A DNA stretch of 64,000 nucleotides from Gluconobacter sp. Gdi (GCF_014132155.1 NZ_BLJQ01000001.1:620001-684000), one strand, 5' to 3'. Shown: positions 26,231 to 36,938, numbered from the stretch's first letter. Numbers and translations: made by a program. Notes: a model not told the origin generated them from the sequence alone.

Positions 26231-27643
26231 TTAGTTCCAAAGACGCGCGTAAATACCGGTAGCTTCAATGCAGACATGCGCAACGCAAACGAAATAGGCG
26301 CCTAACAGGCCCGTACAGACCGTTTGATACGTCTTGTTCTGGCGCGGCAGGAACAACAGAACGCCACTTAGAATAGCAGCGCAGCTTATATAAAAATAAC
26401 GTCCCTGAAGGCCGCTGACAGTGTCCTCTCCAAGGTGAGAGAAGCCAACGTAGAATGCCAGAAGGGTTAAGAGCGAATAAAGCGCACCAAGCGCAATCAG
26501 GATTGCTCCGGACCGTGGACTAGCAATGGGCCGTTTGTCAGCGAGAGCCAGCAGAACAATCAGAGCTATAGCTAGATACCCAGTGCCTTCGCCAATCTTG
26601 AAAAAAAGCGGCACTGGGCCGCCGCCAAAACGTCCCCATGCGTCCTCCCACCACCAGTGCGAGCCAACACGGTAAGTTTCAGCGATTTCCCGAACAAAAG
26701 ACCATGGGTGCTCCAGCATGGTCAGGATCTGGACTTTAGGATCTCCTCCCGTATTCCAGTAATGCGCAGGCGTGAATGGGTAAATTCCGTTCCAGACAAT
26801 GGCGGAGACAAGGCTCAGTCCGACAACCGTCATACAGAACTGGACATATTTTCTCTGGGTCGGGAAAGAATTCATCGGCACAAGAAAGCAGCCGAGACTC
26901 AGAAAGCTGCAGGTTAATTTGAAAAGCCCCAGCGGAGCGGCCAAAGCGATAATCAGCCGGATCCAGATTTTCCGGTCTTCGGGAGGGGCCATCCGGGCCC
27001 GTAGGCAGCAGGCAAGGAACAGCATTGATCCCAGATTGGTGACAGGATCGGCGCTATATGTTGTCGCCAGATGGAGGCTTGTTGGCGTGGTCATCAGGGC
27101 AAGGACGGCCAGTCGTCCTACGGGCAGCACCGCAAGGACGAGTGCGAGCATCCCGATGTATCCAAGCAGGTTCCCTAAACGACCAGCGTAATATCTTGTA
27201 TCCACGCCGCCATGTCCGGCATTGGCGATTATCATGGCGGTGGCTGAGGGAATATACATCAGTGGGGAATATGAAGCGGTCGAGGGGAAATGAACGACTT
27301 CCCGGTCTCTTTTGGCGTTCTCCAGATCCTTTGCGATCTGCGCAGCGACATTGCTGTCAGAAGGCTTATGCTGGTCCCGGTTTGCATTGAAATAGCGCAC
27401 CCAGGTCAGCATACTGGTGTCGAGTCCACCCCCGAACATATGCCCCGAATAACGCTGTGCCAGAAGATTTCCCTGAGCGATCTGTTGCGCGCGGTAAAAA
27501 TGGAATTCTTCATCTACGCCGCTAACAGGCGTGACGCGGTACACAAGAAAAACGCCGATAACAGCAATTGCGAGAAGATAAGCGAGTTCAAGAAGCCGCA
27601 GGTTTGTTTTGCAGAACGCAAAAAATGACGAAACGGACTTCAT
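26231..27643 (-). CDS. DUF2142 membrane protein, copy 2
   Basis: About 470 residues, polytopic. It shares with copy 1 the post-helix-1 motif VDEEFHFYRAQQIAQGNLLAQRYSG, the FPSTASYSPLMYIPSA loop block and the C-terminal GLQGRYFYIS. This suggests an old duplication or a repeated functional class rather than a recent copy, since similarity is limited to motifs. It is probably a GT-C-like enzyme of a surface glycan. ATG 27643 is preferred (AAGGAAATAAG upstream); ATG 27673 lacks an SD. Confidence 0.84.
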   Translation of the reverse strand: MKSVSSFFAFCKTNLRLLELAYLLAIAVIGVFLVYRVTPVSGVDEEFHFYRAQQIAQGNLLAQRYSGHMFGGGLDTSMLTWVRYFNANRDQHKPSDSNVAAQIAKDLENAKRDREVVHFPSTASYSPLMYIPSATAMIIANAGHGGVDTRYYAGRLGNLLGYIGMLALVLAVLPVGRLAVLALMTTPTSLHLATTYSADPVTNLGSMLFLACCLRARMAPPEDRKIWIRLIIALAAPLGLFKLTCSFLSLGCFLVPMNSFPTQRKYVQFCMTVVGLSLVSAIVWNGIYPFTPAHYWNTGGDPKVQILTMLEHPWSFVREIAETYRVGSHWWWEDAWGRFGGGPVPLFFKIGEGTGYLAIALIVLLALADKRPIASPRSGAILIALGALYSLLTLLAFYVGFSHLGEDTVSGLQGRYFYISCAAILSGVLLFLPRQNKTYQTVCTGLLGAYFVCVAHVCIEATGIYARLWN

Positions 27644-27673
27644 ATCAGTGCTTATTTCCTTGTTGGGGCACAT

Positions 27674-27832
27674 GACCGACTGTCATCTGGGCTCATATGC
27701 ACCCACTCAGAGTAAGGCAATCCGCAAATTATAAAACTGAGTTTCAAAAGTGCTGAGCGTTTTTACGGTCATTATCGGCAGGGCATTAACTGAGAGGTGT
27801 CTTTAGTACACAGTGCTCAGATAAAATGAGGA
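27674..27832. other. Intergenic space with no gene seen
   Basis: AT-richer than its surroundings. It should hold the promoter of the DUF2142 gene (minus strand); I cannot place -35/-10 boxes with confidence. Confidence 0.3.
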
Positions 27833-27866
27833 GCGGGATGAAAGAAGAAATTTCTGTTCATCCCGC
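27833..27866 (-). terminator. Hairpin downstream of purMN
   Basis: GCGGGATGAA (27833-27842) pairs with TTCATCCCGC (27857-27866), 10 bp, seven bases past the purN stop on the minus strand. The following T run is weak, so termination may be partial. Confidence 0.55.
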
Positions 27867-27873
27867 CGCCAGA

Positions 27874-28455
27874 TTACTGTCTGTTGATGTAGTTCTGAAG
27901 AGCCGAAGGATACAGGGCATGTTCCTGTTCCAGTACGCGTGCAGCAAGTGCGTCGGGTGTGTCACTCTCCAGAACCGGCACACGCGCTTGCCCAAGAATA
28001 GGCCCTTCATCCACGCCCGCAGTCACAAGGTGGACAGTACAACCGTGCTCGGTTGCGCCGGCAGCAATGGCAGCCTCATGTGTGTGCAGGCCCGGAAATG
28101 CGGGCAAGAGGCTCGGGTGGATGTTGAGCATCCGGCCATCCCAGGCGTTGACGAGATAAGGCGTCAGGACACGCATATATCCGGCAAGGCAGACGAGCTG
28201 AGCTCCGGAAGCGCGGATGGCGGCGTCCACCTTGCGTTCATGAGCTTCGCGGTCTTTCCCGAATGCCTTGTGGTCAATGGCCGCCGTCTGAAGACCGGCC
28301 GCGCGGGCGACCTCCAGACCAGCCGCATCCGGCTTGTTGCTGAGCACGAGTACGATCCGAGCCGGAAAATCCGGCCTTTCACAGGCCTCGATCAGTGCAC
28401 GCATGTTGCTGCCACGCCCGCTGATAAGCACAGCGATGGGCGTCTTCTGCATCAT
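27874..28455 (-). CDS. purN: Phosphoribosylglycinamide formyltransferase
   Basis: A 193-residue GAR transformylase, third step of purine synthesis, using 10-formyl-tetrahydrofolate. Visible: [16 protein letters not shown] at the N-terminus, the catalytic block [18 protein letters not shown] and the Asp in VDEGPILGQ. Length matches the family. The start overlaps the purM stop by 4 nt, so it is the second gene of purMN. Confidence 0.96.
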   Translation of the reverse strand: MMQKTPIAVLISGRGSNMRALIEACERPDFPARIVLVLSNKPDAAGLEVARAAGLQTAAIDHKAFGKDREAHERKVDAAIRASGAQLVCLAGYMRVLTPYLVNAWDGRMLNIHPSLLPAFPGLHTHEAAIAAGATEHGCTVHLVTAGVDEGPILGQARVPVLESDTPDALAARVLEQEHALYPSALQNYINRQ

Positions 28456-29513
28456 GCGAAGGAGACCGGTGCGGTCAGGGCATAAGCCTCGTCGGAGCGG
28501 ACAACTTCACCGATCTGGAAAGCGCTTTCCCCGCGGGCTTCCAGTTCAGCCAGAACGCGCTCTGGCTCAGGAGTGACGAGAACCATTCCAATGCCACAGT
28601 TAAAGACACGGAGCATTTCATCAGCTGAAACATTTCCGGTTTCTGCCATCCAACGGAATACGGAAGGGACGACCCACGACGAACCGTCAATGCGAACACC
28701 CAGACCTTCCGGAAGGACGCGCGGCAGATTACCTGGCAGGCCGCCACCGGTAATGTGCGCGCAGCCATGGAGCAGGCCCTTGGCGTGCAGATCCAGCACG
28801 CTGCGAACATAGAGCTTCGTTGGTGTCAGCAGGGCTTCGGCGAGTGTGTGCCCTTCAGAGAAGGGAGCCGGATCGTTCCAGCCGAGGCCTGAACGGCGGA
28901 CAACTTCACGAACCAGAGAAAAGCCATTCGAGTGAACGCCTGAGGAAGGCATCCCGATCAGTGCGTCGCCTTCGCGGATGCCCGCGGGGAGGAGGGCGCC
29001 GCGTTCTGCCGCGCCGACACTGAAGCCGGCGAGATCATAATGTCCCGGTGCATACATGCCCGGCATTTCTGCAGTTTCGCCACCGACCAACGCACAGCCG
29101 GACTCTGTGCAGGCATGGGCGATGCCCTTCACGACCGTTGAGGCATCTTCGATGGAGAGTTTGCCGGTTGCCAGATAGTCTAGGAAGAACAGCGGGGTTG
29201 CGCCTTGAACGACCAGATCGTTCACGCACATGGCCACGAGATCAATTCCGACCTCATCATGCTTGCCGGCTTCAATCGCGACCATGAGTTTCGTGCCCAC
29301 GCCGTCTGTGCAACTGACAAGGACCGGATCGGTGAAACCGGCAGCCTTCAGATCAAACAGGGCACCGAAGCCGCCCAGTCCGCCCATTGTGCCAGGACGG
29401 TTCGTGGCTTTGGCTGCGGGCTTGATGGCATCGACCAGGGCATCGCCTGCTGCAATGTCTACACCAGCCTGTGCATAGCTGGCGCCCTGTGAGGTGTCGG
29501 GCTGATCGGTCAT
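28452..29513 (-). CDS. purM: Phosphoribosylformylglycinamidine cyclo-ligase
   Basis: A 353-residue AIR synthetase, fifth step of purine synthesis. Motifs: [53 protein letters not shown] and [17 protein letters not shown] chose ATG 29513, which has GGGAAG 8 nt upstream. The frame continues to 29621 but those residues are unlike the family. It diverges from hdaA, the usual alphaproteobacterial arrangement. Confidence 0.97.
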   Translation of the reverse strand: MTDQPDTSQGASYAQAGVDIAAGDALVDAIKPAAKATNRPGTMGGLGGFGALFDLKAAGFTDPVLVSCTDGVGTKLMVAIEAGKHDEVGIDLVAMCVNDLVVQGATPLFFLDYLATGKLSIEDASTVVKGIAHACTESGCALVGGETAEMPGMYAPGHYDLAGFSVGAAERGALLPAGIREGDALIGMPSSGVHSNGFSLVREVVRRSGLGWNDPAPFSEGHTLAEALLTPTKLYVRSVLDLHAKGLLHGCAHITGGGLPGNLPRVLPEGLGVRIDGSSWVVPSVFRWMAETGNVSADEMLRVFNCGIGMVLVTPEPERVLAELEARGESAFQIGEVVRSDEAYALTAPVSFA

Positions 29514-29614
29514 GATGAAGCTTCCCGCTGGTTGACGTGACGCCGTTCTAGAGCATCCTGCACGCGGGCGGAACGCTTGAATTGAAGGCGTAACGGCATG
29601 AAAAGGGATGAGGG

Positions 29615-30340
29615 ATGACAAAACAGGACGGACAGGAAGGGCACGCCATAAGCGATGCCGGACCTCAGATGGCCTTTCCTCTGCGTCGTCCGACCGCGAT
29701 GACAGCTGAACGCTTCATCACGAGCCCTTCAAATGCGCCTGCGCGCGCGTGGCTTTCACGCAAAGTGTGGCCTGATGGCCGATTGTGGCTCTGGGGGCCA
29801 GCGGGCACGGGAAAAACCCATCTGTTGTCTGTCTGGGCGCAGGAGCACGATGCGACCATTTTGGATGCGCGCCTGTTTTCTCACGCCTCTTCGGGAGGGC
29901 GTATTCGCGTAAGGGGAAATCTTGCGATTGATAATGCCGATTCGCCGGGGGATGAGGCGACCATGCTCCACCTGTTGAATGACGCGCTGACGCAGGGGGA
30001 CCGGGTGTTGATGGTCGGGCGCCTTCCACCGTCACGCAGCCATGTCTCCCTGCCAGATCTGGGAAGCCGGCTCCGTGCGACCGCAACGACGGCCACGGGA
30101 GAGCCGGAAGATGATCTGCGGGCAACGTTGCTGCTTTCTCTTCTGGCGGATCGTCAGCTCGTTGTTTCGCAGTCCGTTACGGAATGGCTTTGGCGTCATC
30201 TGCCGCGCACGGGAAATGCTCTGGTTTCGGCGGTTGAGCGGCTGGATGATGCGGCTCTTGCCCGTGGAACCGCAATTACACGGGCGCTGGCGCGAGAAAT
30301 GCTTCCCGATCTTCTGATGCCTGATATGTCAGAGGAATGA
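29615..30340 (+). CDS. hdaA: DnaA-related replication regulator HdaA
   Basis: A 241-residue AAA+ protein related to the central domain of DnaA. Walker [10 protein letters not shown] is at 61-69; the Walker B region is LAIDNAD. A C-terminal sensor-2-like segment has [17 protein letters not shown]. HdaA acts with the sliding clamp to inactivate DnaA-ATP after initiation. A clamp-binding motif is expected near the N-terminus (QMAFPL at 18-23 is a candidate). The position between purMN and ppk is typical of the group and supports the call. Confidence 0.88.
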   Translation: MTKQDGQEGHAISDAGPQMAFPLRRPTAMTAERFITSPSNAPARAWLSRKVWPDGRLWLWGPAGTGKTHLLSVWAQEHDATILDARLFSHASSGGRIRVRGNLAIDNADSPGDEATMLHLLNDALTQGDRVLMVGRLPPSRSHVSLPDLGSRLRATATTATGEPEDDLRATLLLSLLADRQLVVSQSVTEWLWRHLPRTGNALVSAVERLDDAALARGTAITRALAREMLPDLLMPDMSEE

Positions 30341-30421
30341 CATAAAACCTACGTTTGACACACTTCTCCCAAGCCTTGATCTTAAACGGGTTTTGGTTCG
30401 AGCTTCCCGGAAGAGACCATC

Positions 30422-32716
30422 GTGACGACTGAAAATAATAAGCCAACTCCCCGTCGACGTTCGCGTAACCAGCCGCGCGAAGGGAATCTGACGCCAGCCG
30501 CAACCCGGGCCCGGCGGCGCAGAATGGTTGTTCCGACAGCTGAAGACTATGCTGACATGCCAACATCCCCAGCGCGGTTCATCAACCGGGAGCTTTCCTG
30601 GCTCGACTTTAATCAACGCGTCATCGAAGAAGCCGAAAGTTCGCGCAATCCGCTTCTGGAGCGTGTCCGTTTTCTGTCCATCAGCGCCAGTAATCTGGAC
30701 GAATTCTATTCAGTACGTGTTGCGGGTCTGGTGGGGCAGGTTCGGGAAGGGCTGGTCGTTCGGAGCCCGGATGGAGCAACACCTGTTCAGCAGCTTTCGG
30801 CCGTCCGTCAGAAAGCCCGGTTTCTGCTCGCAGAGCAGCAGCGGGTCTGGCATCAGCTTCAAGACGAGTTGAAATATGCCGGGATTTCCATCCTATCCAC
30901 AGAAGGTTTGGATGGGACTGATCTTGCGCAGCTCTCAGACCTGTTTGATGAGCGCGTCTTTCCGGTTCTGACCCCACTCGCAGTCGATCCCTCACACCCG
31001 TTGCCGTTTATTCCGAACATGGGATTGGCGCTGGTTATGCGTCTCAAGGACCCTGCGTCGGGCAAGCACGTCATGGACGGGTTGATCCTGCTTCCCGCAC
31101 AGGTGCCGCGTTTCCTGCGCCTTCCGTCCCGGGTTGGTGAAGGCAAGGATGCTACGGGTGAAATCCGCTTCATCCTGCTTGAAGACCTGATCAGCCTGTT
31201 TGCAGATCGCCTGTTCCCCGGTCTCATGATTGGTGCGGCTGGTGTCCTGCGGATTATCCGTGATACGGACGTTGAGTTTGAGGACGAGGCGGAAGATCTC
31301 GTTCGTTCTTATGAAACGGCTCTCAAGCAGCGCCGTCGTGGCGTCGGTATTCATCTGGCTCTTGATCACAAGCTCCCTGAAACGCTCGGGCGCGAAATGG
31401 GTGAAGAGCTGGGTGTTGGTGACGAAGATGTCGTGGTCATGCCCAATTTCGTGGGCGTTGTAGATCTGAAGCAGTTGATTGTGGATGACCGCCCGGATCT
31501 GGTTTTCCCACCGTACAGCCCACGCTTCCCGGAACGCATTCTGGATTATGATGGAGACTGCTTCGCAGCAATCCGGGCAAAGGACATTGTCGTCCACCAC
31601 CCGTTCGAGAGCTTCGATGTGGTTGTGCAGTTCCTGCGCCAGGCTGCGCGTGATCCGAATGTGCTGGCCATTAAGCAGACGCTGTATCGGACCTCACGCG
31701 ATAGTCCGATCGTTCATGCTCTGATCGAGGCAGCGGAAGCTGGAAAATCCGTCACGGCCATGGTGGAGCTGCGTGCCCGGTTCGACGAGGAAGCCAATAT
31801 TCGTCTTTCGCGTGCGCTGGAAGCGGCCGGCGTACAAGTTGTTTTCGGGTTCGCGCATCTGAAAACGCATGCGAAACTGAGCCTTGTGGTGCGTCGTGAA
31901 AACGGGACACTACGGTCTTACGCCCACTTCGGCACCGGGAACTATCATCCCATTACCGCCCGGATTTACACGGATCTGTCGTTCTTCACCTGCGATCCAA
32001 AACTTGCGTCAGACTCTGCGCGGCTGTTCAATTACATGACCGGTTATGCCACGCCGGAAAAAATGGACGCGTTAGCCTTCTCTCCCATGACGATCCGTTC
32101 CACGCTTGAACAGCTCATCCGTGACGAGATTGCTCATGCAAAGGCAGGCCGTCCCGCCCGGATCTGGCTGAAAATGAACAGTCTGGTCGATGCCGAACTG
32201 ATCGACCTGCTCTACGAAGCATCGCAGGCGGGTGTGAAGATCGTCGGGATCATACGTGGAATCTGTTGCCTTCGCCCGGGTGTGCCGGGGCTGTCTGACA
32301 ACATCGACATCAAGTCCATTGTTGGTCGTTTTCTGGAGCATGCGCGTGTCTTTGCGTTTGGAAATGGTCATCGGATGCCGTCGCATAAGGCAAAAGTTTT
32401 CATTTCTTCCGCGGACTGGATGGTGCGAAACATGGATTGGCGGGTAGAAGCAATGGTGCCTATCACCAACCCAACCGTCCACGCGCAGATTCTCGGCCAG
32501 ATCATGACCATGAATATCAAGGACAACCTTCAGAGCTGGACGCTTTCCAAGGACGGGCGTTGGCATCGGGTGTCTCCTGGTGCACACCCGTTCTCCGCAC
32601 ACGAGTACTTCATGAACAATCCCTCCCTGTCTGGCCGTGGTTCGGCCGCACGGGAAAAAGCTCTTCCGGAGGCCCATCGCCCGCGCGAACGGCCTGACCG
32701 GATTCTGGAAGACTGA
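30422..32716 (+). CDS. ppk1: Polyphosphate kinase 1
   Basis: A 764-residue PPK1, which reversibly polymerises the ATP gamma-phosphate into polyphosphate. It has the N-domain start [15 protein letters not shown] and the phospho-accepting His483 in KTHAKL. The second catalytic-domain block includes RVEAMVPI. A basic, low-complexity N-terminal extension of about 50 residues (rich in Arg) precedes the conserved part. The start is GTG 30422. ppx follows after 6 nt, a common synthesis/degradation pair. Confidence 0.96.
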   Translation: MTTENNKPTPRRRSRNQPREGNLTPAATRARRRRMVVPTAEDYADMPTSPARFINRELSWLDFNQRVIEEAESSRNPLLERVRFLSISASNLDEFYSVRVAGLVGQVREGLVVRSPDGATPVQQLSAVRQKARFLLAEQQRVWHQLQDELKYAGISILSTEGLDGTDLAQLSDLFDERVFPVLTPLAVDPSHPLPFIPNMGLALVMRLKDPASGKHVMDGLILLPAQVPRFLRLPSRVGEGKDATGEIRFILLEDLISLFADRLFPGLMIGAAGVLRIIRDTDVEFEDEAEDLVRSYETALKQRRRGVGIHLALDHKLPETLGREMGEELGVGDEDVVVMPNFVGVVDLKQLIVDDRPDLVFPPYSPRFPERILDYDGDCFAAIRAKDIVVHHPFESFDVVVQFLRQAARDPNVLAIKQTLYRTSRDSPIVHALIEAAEAGKSVTAMVELRARFDEEANIRLSRALEAAGVQVVFGFAHLKTHAKLSLVVRRENGTLRSYAHFGTGNYHPITARIYTDLSFFTCDPKLASDSARLFNYMTGYATPEKMDALAFSPMTIRSTLEQLIRDEIAHAKAGRPARIWLKMNSLVDAELIDLLYEASQAGVKIVGIIRGICCLRPGVPGLSDNIDIKSIVGRFLEHARVFAFGNGHRMPSHKAKVFISSADWMVRNMDWRVEAMVPITNPTVHAQILGQIMTMNIKDNLQSWTLSKDGRWHRVSPGAHPFSAHEYFMNNPSLSGRGSAAREKALPEAHRPRERPDRILED

Positions 32717-32722
32717 AACCTC

Positions 32723-34201
32723 ATGTCATCATCTGCACAGCGCTCCGCCATCGTCGATCTCGGGTCCAACTCCGTTCGGCTGGTGGTCTTCGAAGGCGTA
32801 GCGCGCAATCCGCTCCCCATCTTCAATGAGAAAGTTACACTCAAGCTGGGGCGCGGTCTGGATGCAACGGGTCGCCTGAACGACGAGGGCGTTACACTGG
32901 CGATGGATGTTTTGGGCCGGTTCCACACCGTCGCGCGGGCCATGGGAGCGGAACCTTTCGAGGTTCTGGCTACCGCGGCTGTGCGTGACGCCTCCAACGG
33001 GCCTGACTTCGTTTCTGCCATCCGGGCAAGAATGCCGGGTGTAGCCATTCGTGTGCTCGAAGGCACTGAGGAAGCAGATTATGCGGCCCGTGGTGTTCTC
33101 TGCGGGCTGCCGGAAGCCAATGGTCTGGTCGCGGATATCGGCGGCGGCTCACTGGAGCTCATCCATGTTGCTGACGGACAGTATTACGAAGCCCTGACAA
33201 CCAAGCTGGGCGTCATTCGTCTTCAGGATCGGGCAAAGGGCGTTCTGCTGGAAGCTGAGCGGATTGCCTCTGAAATGCTTCAGGAGGTCAATTGGCTTCC
33301 GGGTATGAGTGGCCGCCCATTGTATCTGGTCGGCGGAGCGTTCCGGGCTCTAGCACGTCTTCAGATTGCACGGACGCAGTATCCTCTGAATCTTGTCCAT
33401 CTCTTCACGCTTTCCGAGGGTGAAGCACGCGAGATGTCGGATTGGGTCATCGGCGCCTCAAAACGTACTCTTGAAAAACTGCCGAATGCCCCACGCAAGC
33501 GGTTGGGTGATGCGCCTTTTGCCGCGGTCGTTCTCAAGTGCCTGATGGAACGTGTTCGCCCGTCCAAAGTGGTGTTCAGCGTGGATGGCCTGCGAGAAGG
33601 CTGGTACATGCGGCATGTCGCCTCCTCTGTCGCCGGGGAGGACCCCATGACGACGCTGGCGGAGGAAATGGCGGACCGTTTGGCGCGAAGCGTAACGCTC
33701 TCAAAGGCGCTCGTGGATTGGACGACACCGATTTTCCGGGGTGAGACACCGTCTCAGAAGCGTCTGCGTCAACTGACCTGTACCCTCTCAGATATCGGAT
33801 CATACGATCATCCGGAATATCGTGCTGAACAGACCTATCAGCGTGTGATGCATTGTCACGGCGTGGGGTTCGAACACACGGCCCGTGCATTTATCGGCCT
33901 GACCCTGGCCGTGCGTTATGAAGTGGCGATGGACTCTCCACTGATTGAGCCCTCGCGCCGCCTTCTGTCCCGCTCTGAAATTGATCGTGCTGTGAAGCTG
34001 GGTCTGGCACTACGTCTGGCCTATACGCTGTGCGCGGGAACGGAAGTGTTGCTGGAAGAATGCCGCCTGCTGGTGGAAGAACCTCAGCTTGTGCTGATCC
34101 TTGGGGCACGGAGTGTCCGTGCAGCAGGAAGTGCAGTCCGTCGACGCTTTGAACGATTGGCCGCAGCCATGCAGCTTGAGGCTCAGGTAAGGGAAGAATG
34201 A
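32723..34201 (+). CDS. ppx: Exopolyphosphatase (Ppx/GppA family)
   Basis: A 492-residue protein of the actin-like ATPase superfamily. The phosphate-binding loop AIVDLGSNSVRL is at the N-terminus, and the second motif VADIGGGSLELI at about 135-146. The C-terminal third includes an HD-like helical region (DIGSYDHPEY, HCHGVGFEHTARAF). It degrades polyphosphate from chain ends, and may also act on pppGpp. Next to ppk1 the Ppx role is more likely. The cdh gene start overlaps its stop. Confidence 0.92.
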   Translation: MSSSAQRSAIVDLGSNSVRLVVFEGVARNPLPIFNEKVTLKLGRGLDATGRLNDEGVTLAMDVLGRFHTVARAMGAEPFEVLATAAVRDASNGPDFVSAIRARMPGVAIRVLEGTEEADYAARGVLCGLPEANGLVADIGGGSLELIHVADGQYYEALTTKLGVIRLQDRAKGVLLEAERIASEMLQEVNWLPGMSGRPLYLVGGAFRALARLQIARTQYPLNLVHLFTLSEGEAREMSDWVIGASKRTLEKLPNAPRKRLGDAPFAAVVLKCLMERVRPSKVVFSVDGLREGWYMRHVASSVAGEDPMTTLAEEMADRLARSVTLSKALVDWTTPIFRGETPSQKRLRQLTCTLSDIGSYDHPEYRAEQTYQRVMHCHGVGFEHTARAFIGLTLAVRYEVAMDSPLIEPSRRLLSRSEIDRAVKLGLALRLAYTLCAGTEVLLEECRLLVEEPQLVLILGARSVRAAGSAVRRRFERLAAAMQLEAQVREE

Positions 34202-34974
34202 GTTTGAGAATGAAGATCGGGACTAAGGCTGCATTGGGACTGTGTGCGGCCCTCACGATTGGTGCCGGCCTTGTCGGTTGTGGCAAGGTTCCTGGGCATG
34301 ACCGTAACAAGTTGTGGGAGCTTGTCGGAAGCCGTTGCGCGAAGGACGCCCAGCATCATCCGTGTGCAGTGTATGATCCGCAGGACGGTTATGCTCTTCT
34401 GAAAGATCTGGCCGGGCATGGTCAGTATCTGCTCATCCCGACACGGAAAGTGCCTGGCATCGAAGATCCTTCGTTGCTTCAGACTGACACGCCAAACTAT
34501 TTCTCTGAAGCCTGGGCCGAACGTCACCGGGTGTCTGAGGGATATGGTTTTCCCGTTTCAGACGATCATCTTTCGCTGGCTATCAATTCCCGTGATGGCC
34601 GGACGCAGGATCAACTTCACATTCATATTGACTGTCTGACGCCCTATGTCCGTGGGGAAATTGACAAGAACATGATTGGTGAGGACTGGACCCCAGTCTC
34701 CCTTTACGGTCATCCATACCGGGCCAAGCTGGTGCAGACCCTTGATCCGTCCCCTTTCCGTCTGATCGGTGCGGACAACATGGGTGACCATACGATCGTG
34801 GTGACGCCGGGTCATCATGGCGGCTTCGTCATTCTCGACGATGTCGCTCATGCTCTGGACCGTGCGTCCGGTGAGGAAGTTCAGGATCACAAGTGCAAGA
34901 TTGATGATCCGAAACACAAGAGCATGCATATGGACGGCATGGAGCCGGGTATGCACATGAATGGGATGATGTAA
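34198..34974 (+). CDS. cdh: CDP-diacylglycerol pyrophosphatase with Met/His-rich tail
   Basis: A 258-residue lipoprotein-like enzyme (signal ending in GLVGC near residue 28). The HIT-superfamily motif QLHIHIDCL, the N-terminal NKLWELVG and an RFRLIGADN-like block (PFRLIGADN) match Cdh, which splits CDP-diacylglycerol into CMP and phosphatidate. The last ~30 residues are unusual: DHKCKIDDPKHK, then alternating Met and His with Gly/Asp, ending in MM. The tail looks like a soft-metal-binding strand. Overlaps ppx by 4 nt. Confidence 0.85.
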   Translation: MSLRMKIGTKAALGLCAALTIGAGLVGCGKVPGHDRNKLWELVGSRCAKDAQHHPCAVYDPQDGYALLKDLAGHGQYLLIPTRKVPGIEDPSLLQTDTPNYFSEAWAERHRVSEGYGFPVSDDHLSLAINSRDGRTQDQLHIHIDCLTPYVRGEIDKNMIGEDWTPVSLYGHPYRAKLVQTLDPSPFRLIGADNMGDHTIVVTPGHHGGFVILDDVAHALDRASGEEVQDHKCKIDDPKHKSMHMDGMEPGMHMNGMM

Positions 34975-35052
34975 CCCTTCATCTTGTTCTCTGCCTCCGG
35001 GACTGGCATGGTTCGATCATCCTCGAACACTTGTTAATCCCGGAGATTGCCC

Positions 35053-36195
35053 GTGAACTGGCCTTTATTGGCGCTGGCCGTGGGCGCGTTCGCCATCGGA
35101 ACCACCGAATTCACTCCGATGGGTCTTCTGCCTGTCATTGCGCAGGGCCTTCAGGTTACCGTCCCAAAAGCGGGCGGGCTTGTAACGGCTTACGCTGTGG
35201 GCGTGATGGTCGGCGCGCCTTTCATTACTCTTCTTCTCGCAAGACTTCGCCGGAAATTCGCCCTGACACTCCTGATGGGGCTTTACGTTGCGGGTAATCT
35301 TCTGTCTGCCGTCGCAGGAAGTTACGAGCTTCTGTTTGCTTCTCGTGTACTGACCAGCCTGGCACATGGCGCATTCTTCGGGCTGGGCGCTGTAGAAGCG
35401 TCTGCCGTTGTTGCACCAGAGCGCCGGGCGAGTGCAGTTGCGACCATGTTCATGGGTTTAACAGTCGCCAATATCGTTGGCGTGCCTGCCGCAACGTGGC
35501 TTGGTATGAATTTCGGCTGGCACATGGCCTTTGGTGTGACGGCTATTTTGGGCGTTCTGACCATGATTGCCGTGCAACTGGCTCTTCCCGCTCGAGAGGC
35601 AGGCCCTGTTCCAGACGTTGCAAGTGAACTCAAGGCGTTGCTGAGGGCGAACGTCCTCCTCGCCCTGACCACAACGGCCATCGGGGCAGGGGCCATGTTC
35701 GTGCTCTACACGTACATCACGCCTATTCTTCAGCACATCACGCATGCCAGCCCGCTGGTCATTACGGTTGCCCTGATGCTGACTGGTGTCGGCTTCTCAA
35801 TCGGAAATGCGATTGGTGGTCGCAGCGCAGACCGCTCTCTGGATGGCAGTCTGCTCATGTTTTTCCCCATTCTAGGGGCCGTCATGCTGCTCTTCCCCTG
35901 GGCGGCTCAAACCGTGCCGGGTGCGCTGATCGCAACTCTTGTCTGGGGCGCAGCGACATTCGCTCTGATGCCTGCTCTTCAGATGCGCGTCATGCAGGCG
36001 GCTCACGATGCACCCGCCCTGGCCTCCTCGGTTAATATTGGTGCCTTCAATCTTGGAAATGCGCTTGGTGCCGCTTTAGGAGGGGTCGCCTTGTCCATGG
36101 GGTTGGGTTATCCCGGTGTTTCCGTTATCGGAACGGCTCTGGCCTTGGTTGGGGTCGGTCTTGTTCTCTTTTCGCGAAAGGTGGCCCCGCCATGA
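35053..36195 (+). CDS. MFS exporter, DHA1 family (AraJ/YdhP-like)
   Basis: A 380-residue, 12-helix major facilitator. The N-terminus (LLALAVGAFAIGTTEFTPMGLLPVIA), helix 2-3 loop LARLRRKFALTLLM and helix 5 motif GVPAATWLGMNFGW are those of arabinose-efflux or drug:H+ antiporters. The substrate is unknown. GTG 35053 is chosen because GGAG lies 7 nt upstream; TTG 35047 is too close to that SD. The 3' end overlaps the HAD phosphatase gene by 4 nt. Confidence 0.88.
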   Translation: MNWPLLALAVGAFAIGTTEFTPMGLLPVIAQGLQVTVPKAGGLVTAYAVGVMVGAPFITLLLARLRRKFALTLLMGLYVAGNLLSAVAGSYELLFASRVLTSLAHGAFFGLGAVEASAVVAPERRASAVATMFMGLTVANIVGVPAATWLGMNFGWHMAFGVTAILGVLTMIAVQLALPAREAGPVPDVASELKALLRANVLLALTTTAIGAGAMFVLYTYITPILQHITHASPLVITVALMLTGVGFSIGNAIGGRSADRSLDGSLLMFFPILGAVMLLFPWAAQTVPGALIATLVWGAATFALMPALQMRVMQAAHDAPALASSVNIGAFNLGNALGAALGGVALSMGLGYPGVSVIGTALALVGVGLVLFSRKVAPP

Positions 36196-36878
36196 CCCGT
36201 TCCTTTCTGCTCGCCACCGGGCTTTTCTTCAGTGCGGCTCTCACGCCATTTGCAGCGTACGCCGAGCAGCCTGCCAACGTTGGTGACGCTGTCATGGCTG
36301 CCAGCGCGTATCATGATAGCGGCGATTATCAGCACGATTTCGACACGGTGATCGCACAGGCTCGTCATTGGATATCCGAGCGGGCGCCTCAGGTTCGCAA
36401 GCCGGCTATTGTTCTCGATATTGACGAGACGACACTCTCCAATTGGGACGAGATCCGTGCGGACAACTTTGGTTATATTGCCAATGGTCCGTGTGATGCG
36501 CTGCCGAAAGGTCCTTGCGGGGCGATTGCCTGGGAAAAGAGCGGCCGTGCTCCGGCGTTCGCTTCCACGCTGGCTCTGATTGATGAAGCCGAGCGAAATC
36601 ATGTCGCTGTGTTCTTCATCACGGGCCGTCATGAAGATGAGCGCGAAGCGACAGCACGCAATCTTCATCTGGCTGGAATCAAGCATTGGGACGGACTGGA
36701 TCTGCGCCCAATGACATCTCATGGGTATGCGGCGCACTATAAGGCACCAGCACGCGCTGCCATCGAGGCCAAGGGGTATACGATCATTGCAAGTCTGGGA
36801 GATCAGCCTTCTGATCTTGCGGACGGACATGCAGAGAAGGGCTTTCTTCTCCCCAACCCGTTTTATCGCGTTCCCTGA
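36192..36878 (+). CDS. Secreted HAD-superfamily acid phosphatase (class B/e(P4)-like)
   Basis: A 228-residue protein with a Sec signal peptide (cleavage near AAYA-EQ, residue ~24). HAD motif I is VLDIDETTLSNW, motif II FFITGRHEDE and the motif III/IV region SLGDQPSDLADG. These place it among periplasmic acid phosphatases that release phosphate from nucleotides or other monoesters. Unlike e(P4) it has no lipobox Cys, so it should be soluble in the periplasm. It ends in a bidirectional terminator. Confidence 0.87.
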   Translation: MTRSFLLATGLFFSAALTPFAAYAEQPANVGDAVMAASAYHDSGDYQHDFDTVIAQARHWISERAPQVRKPAIVLDIDETTLSNWDEIRADNFGYIANGPCDALPKGPCGAIAWEKSGRAPAFASTLALIDEAERNHVAVFFITGRHEDEREATARNLHLAGIKHWDGLDLRPMTSHGYAAHYKAPARAAIEAKGYTIIASLGDQPSDLADGHAEKGFLLPNPFYRVP

Positions 36879-36898
36879 GACATATCTGTTTTCGGTAT

Positions 36899-36938
36899 AA
36901 AAAAGGTGCTCAGGAGAAAATCCTGAGCACCTTTTTTT
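36899..36938. terminator. Bidirectional terminator
   Basis: AGGTGCTCAGGA (36904-36915) pairs with TCCTGAGCACCT (36921-36932), with A and T runs on either side, between the convergent HAD and DUF4175 genes. Confidence 0.9.

Noticed and set aside
27841-28485. Plus-strand frame opposite purN (219 codons)
   Set aside because: purN is complete and overlaps purM in the expected way; the opposite frame has no SD or motif.
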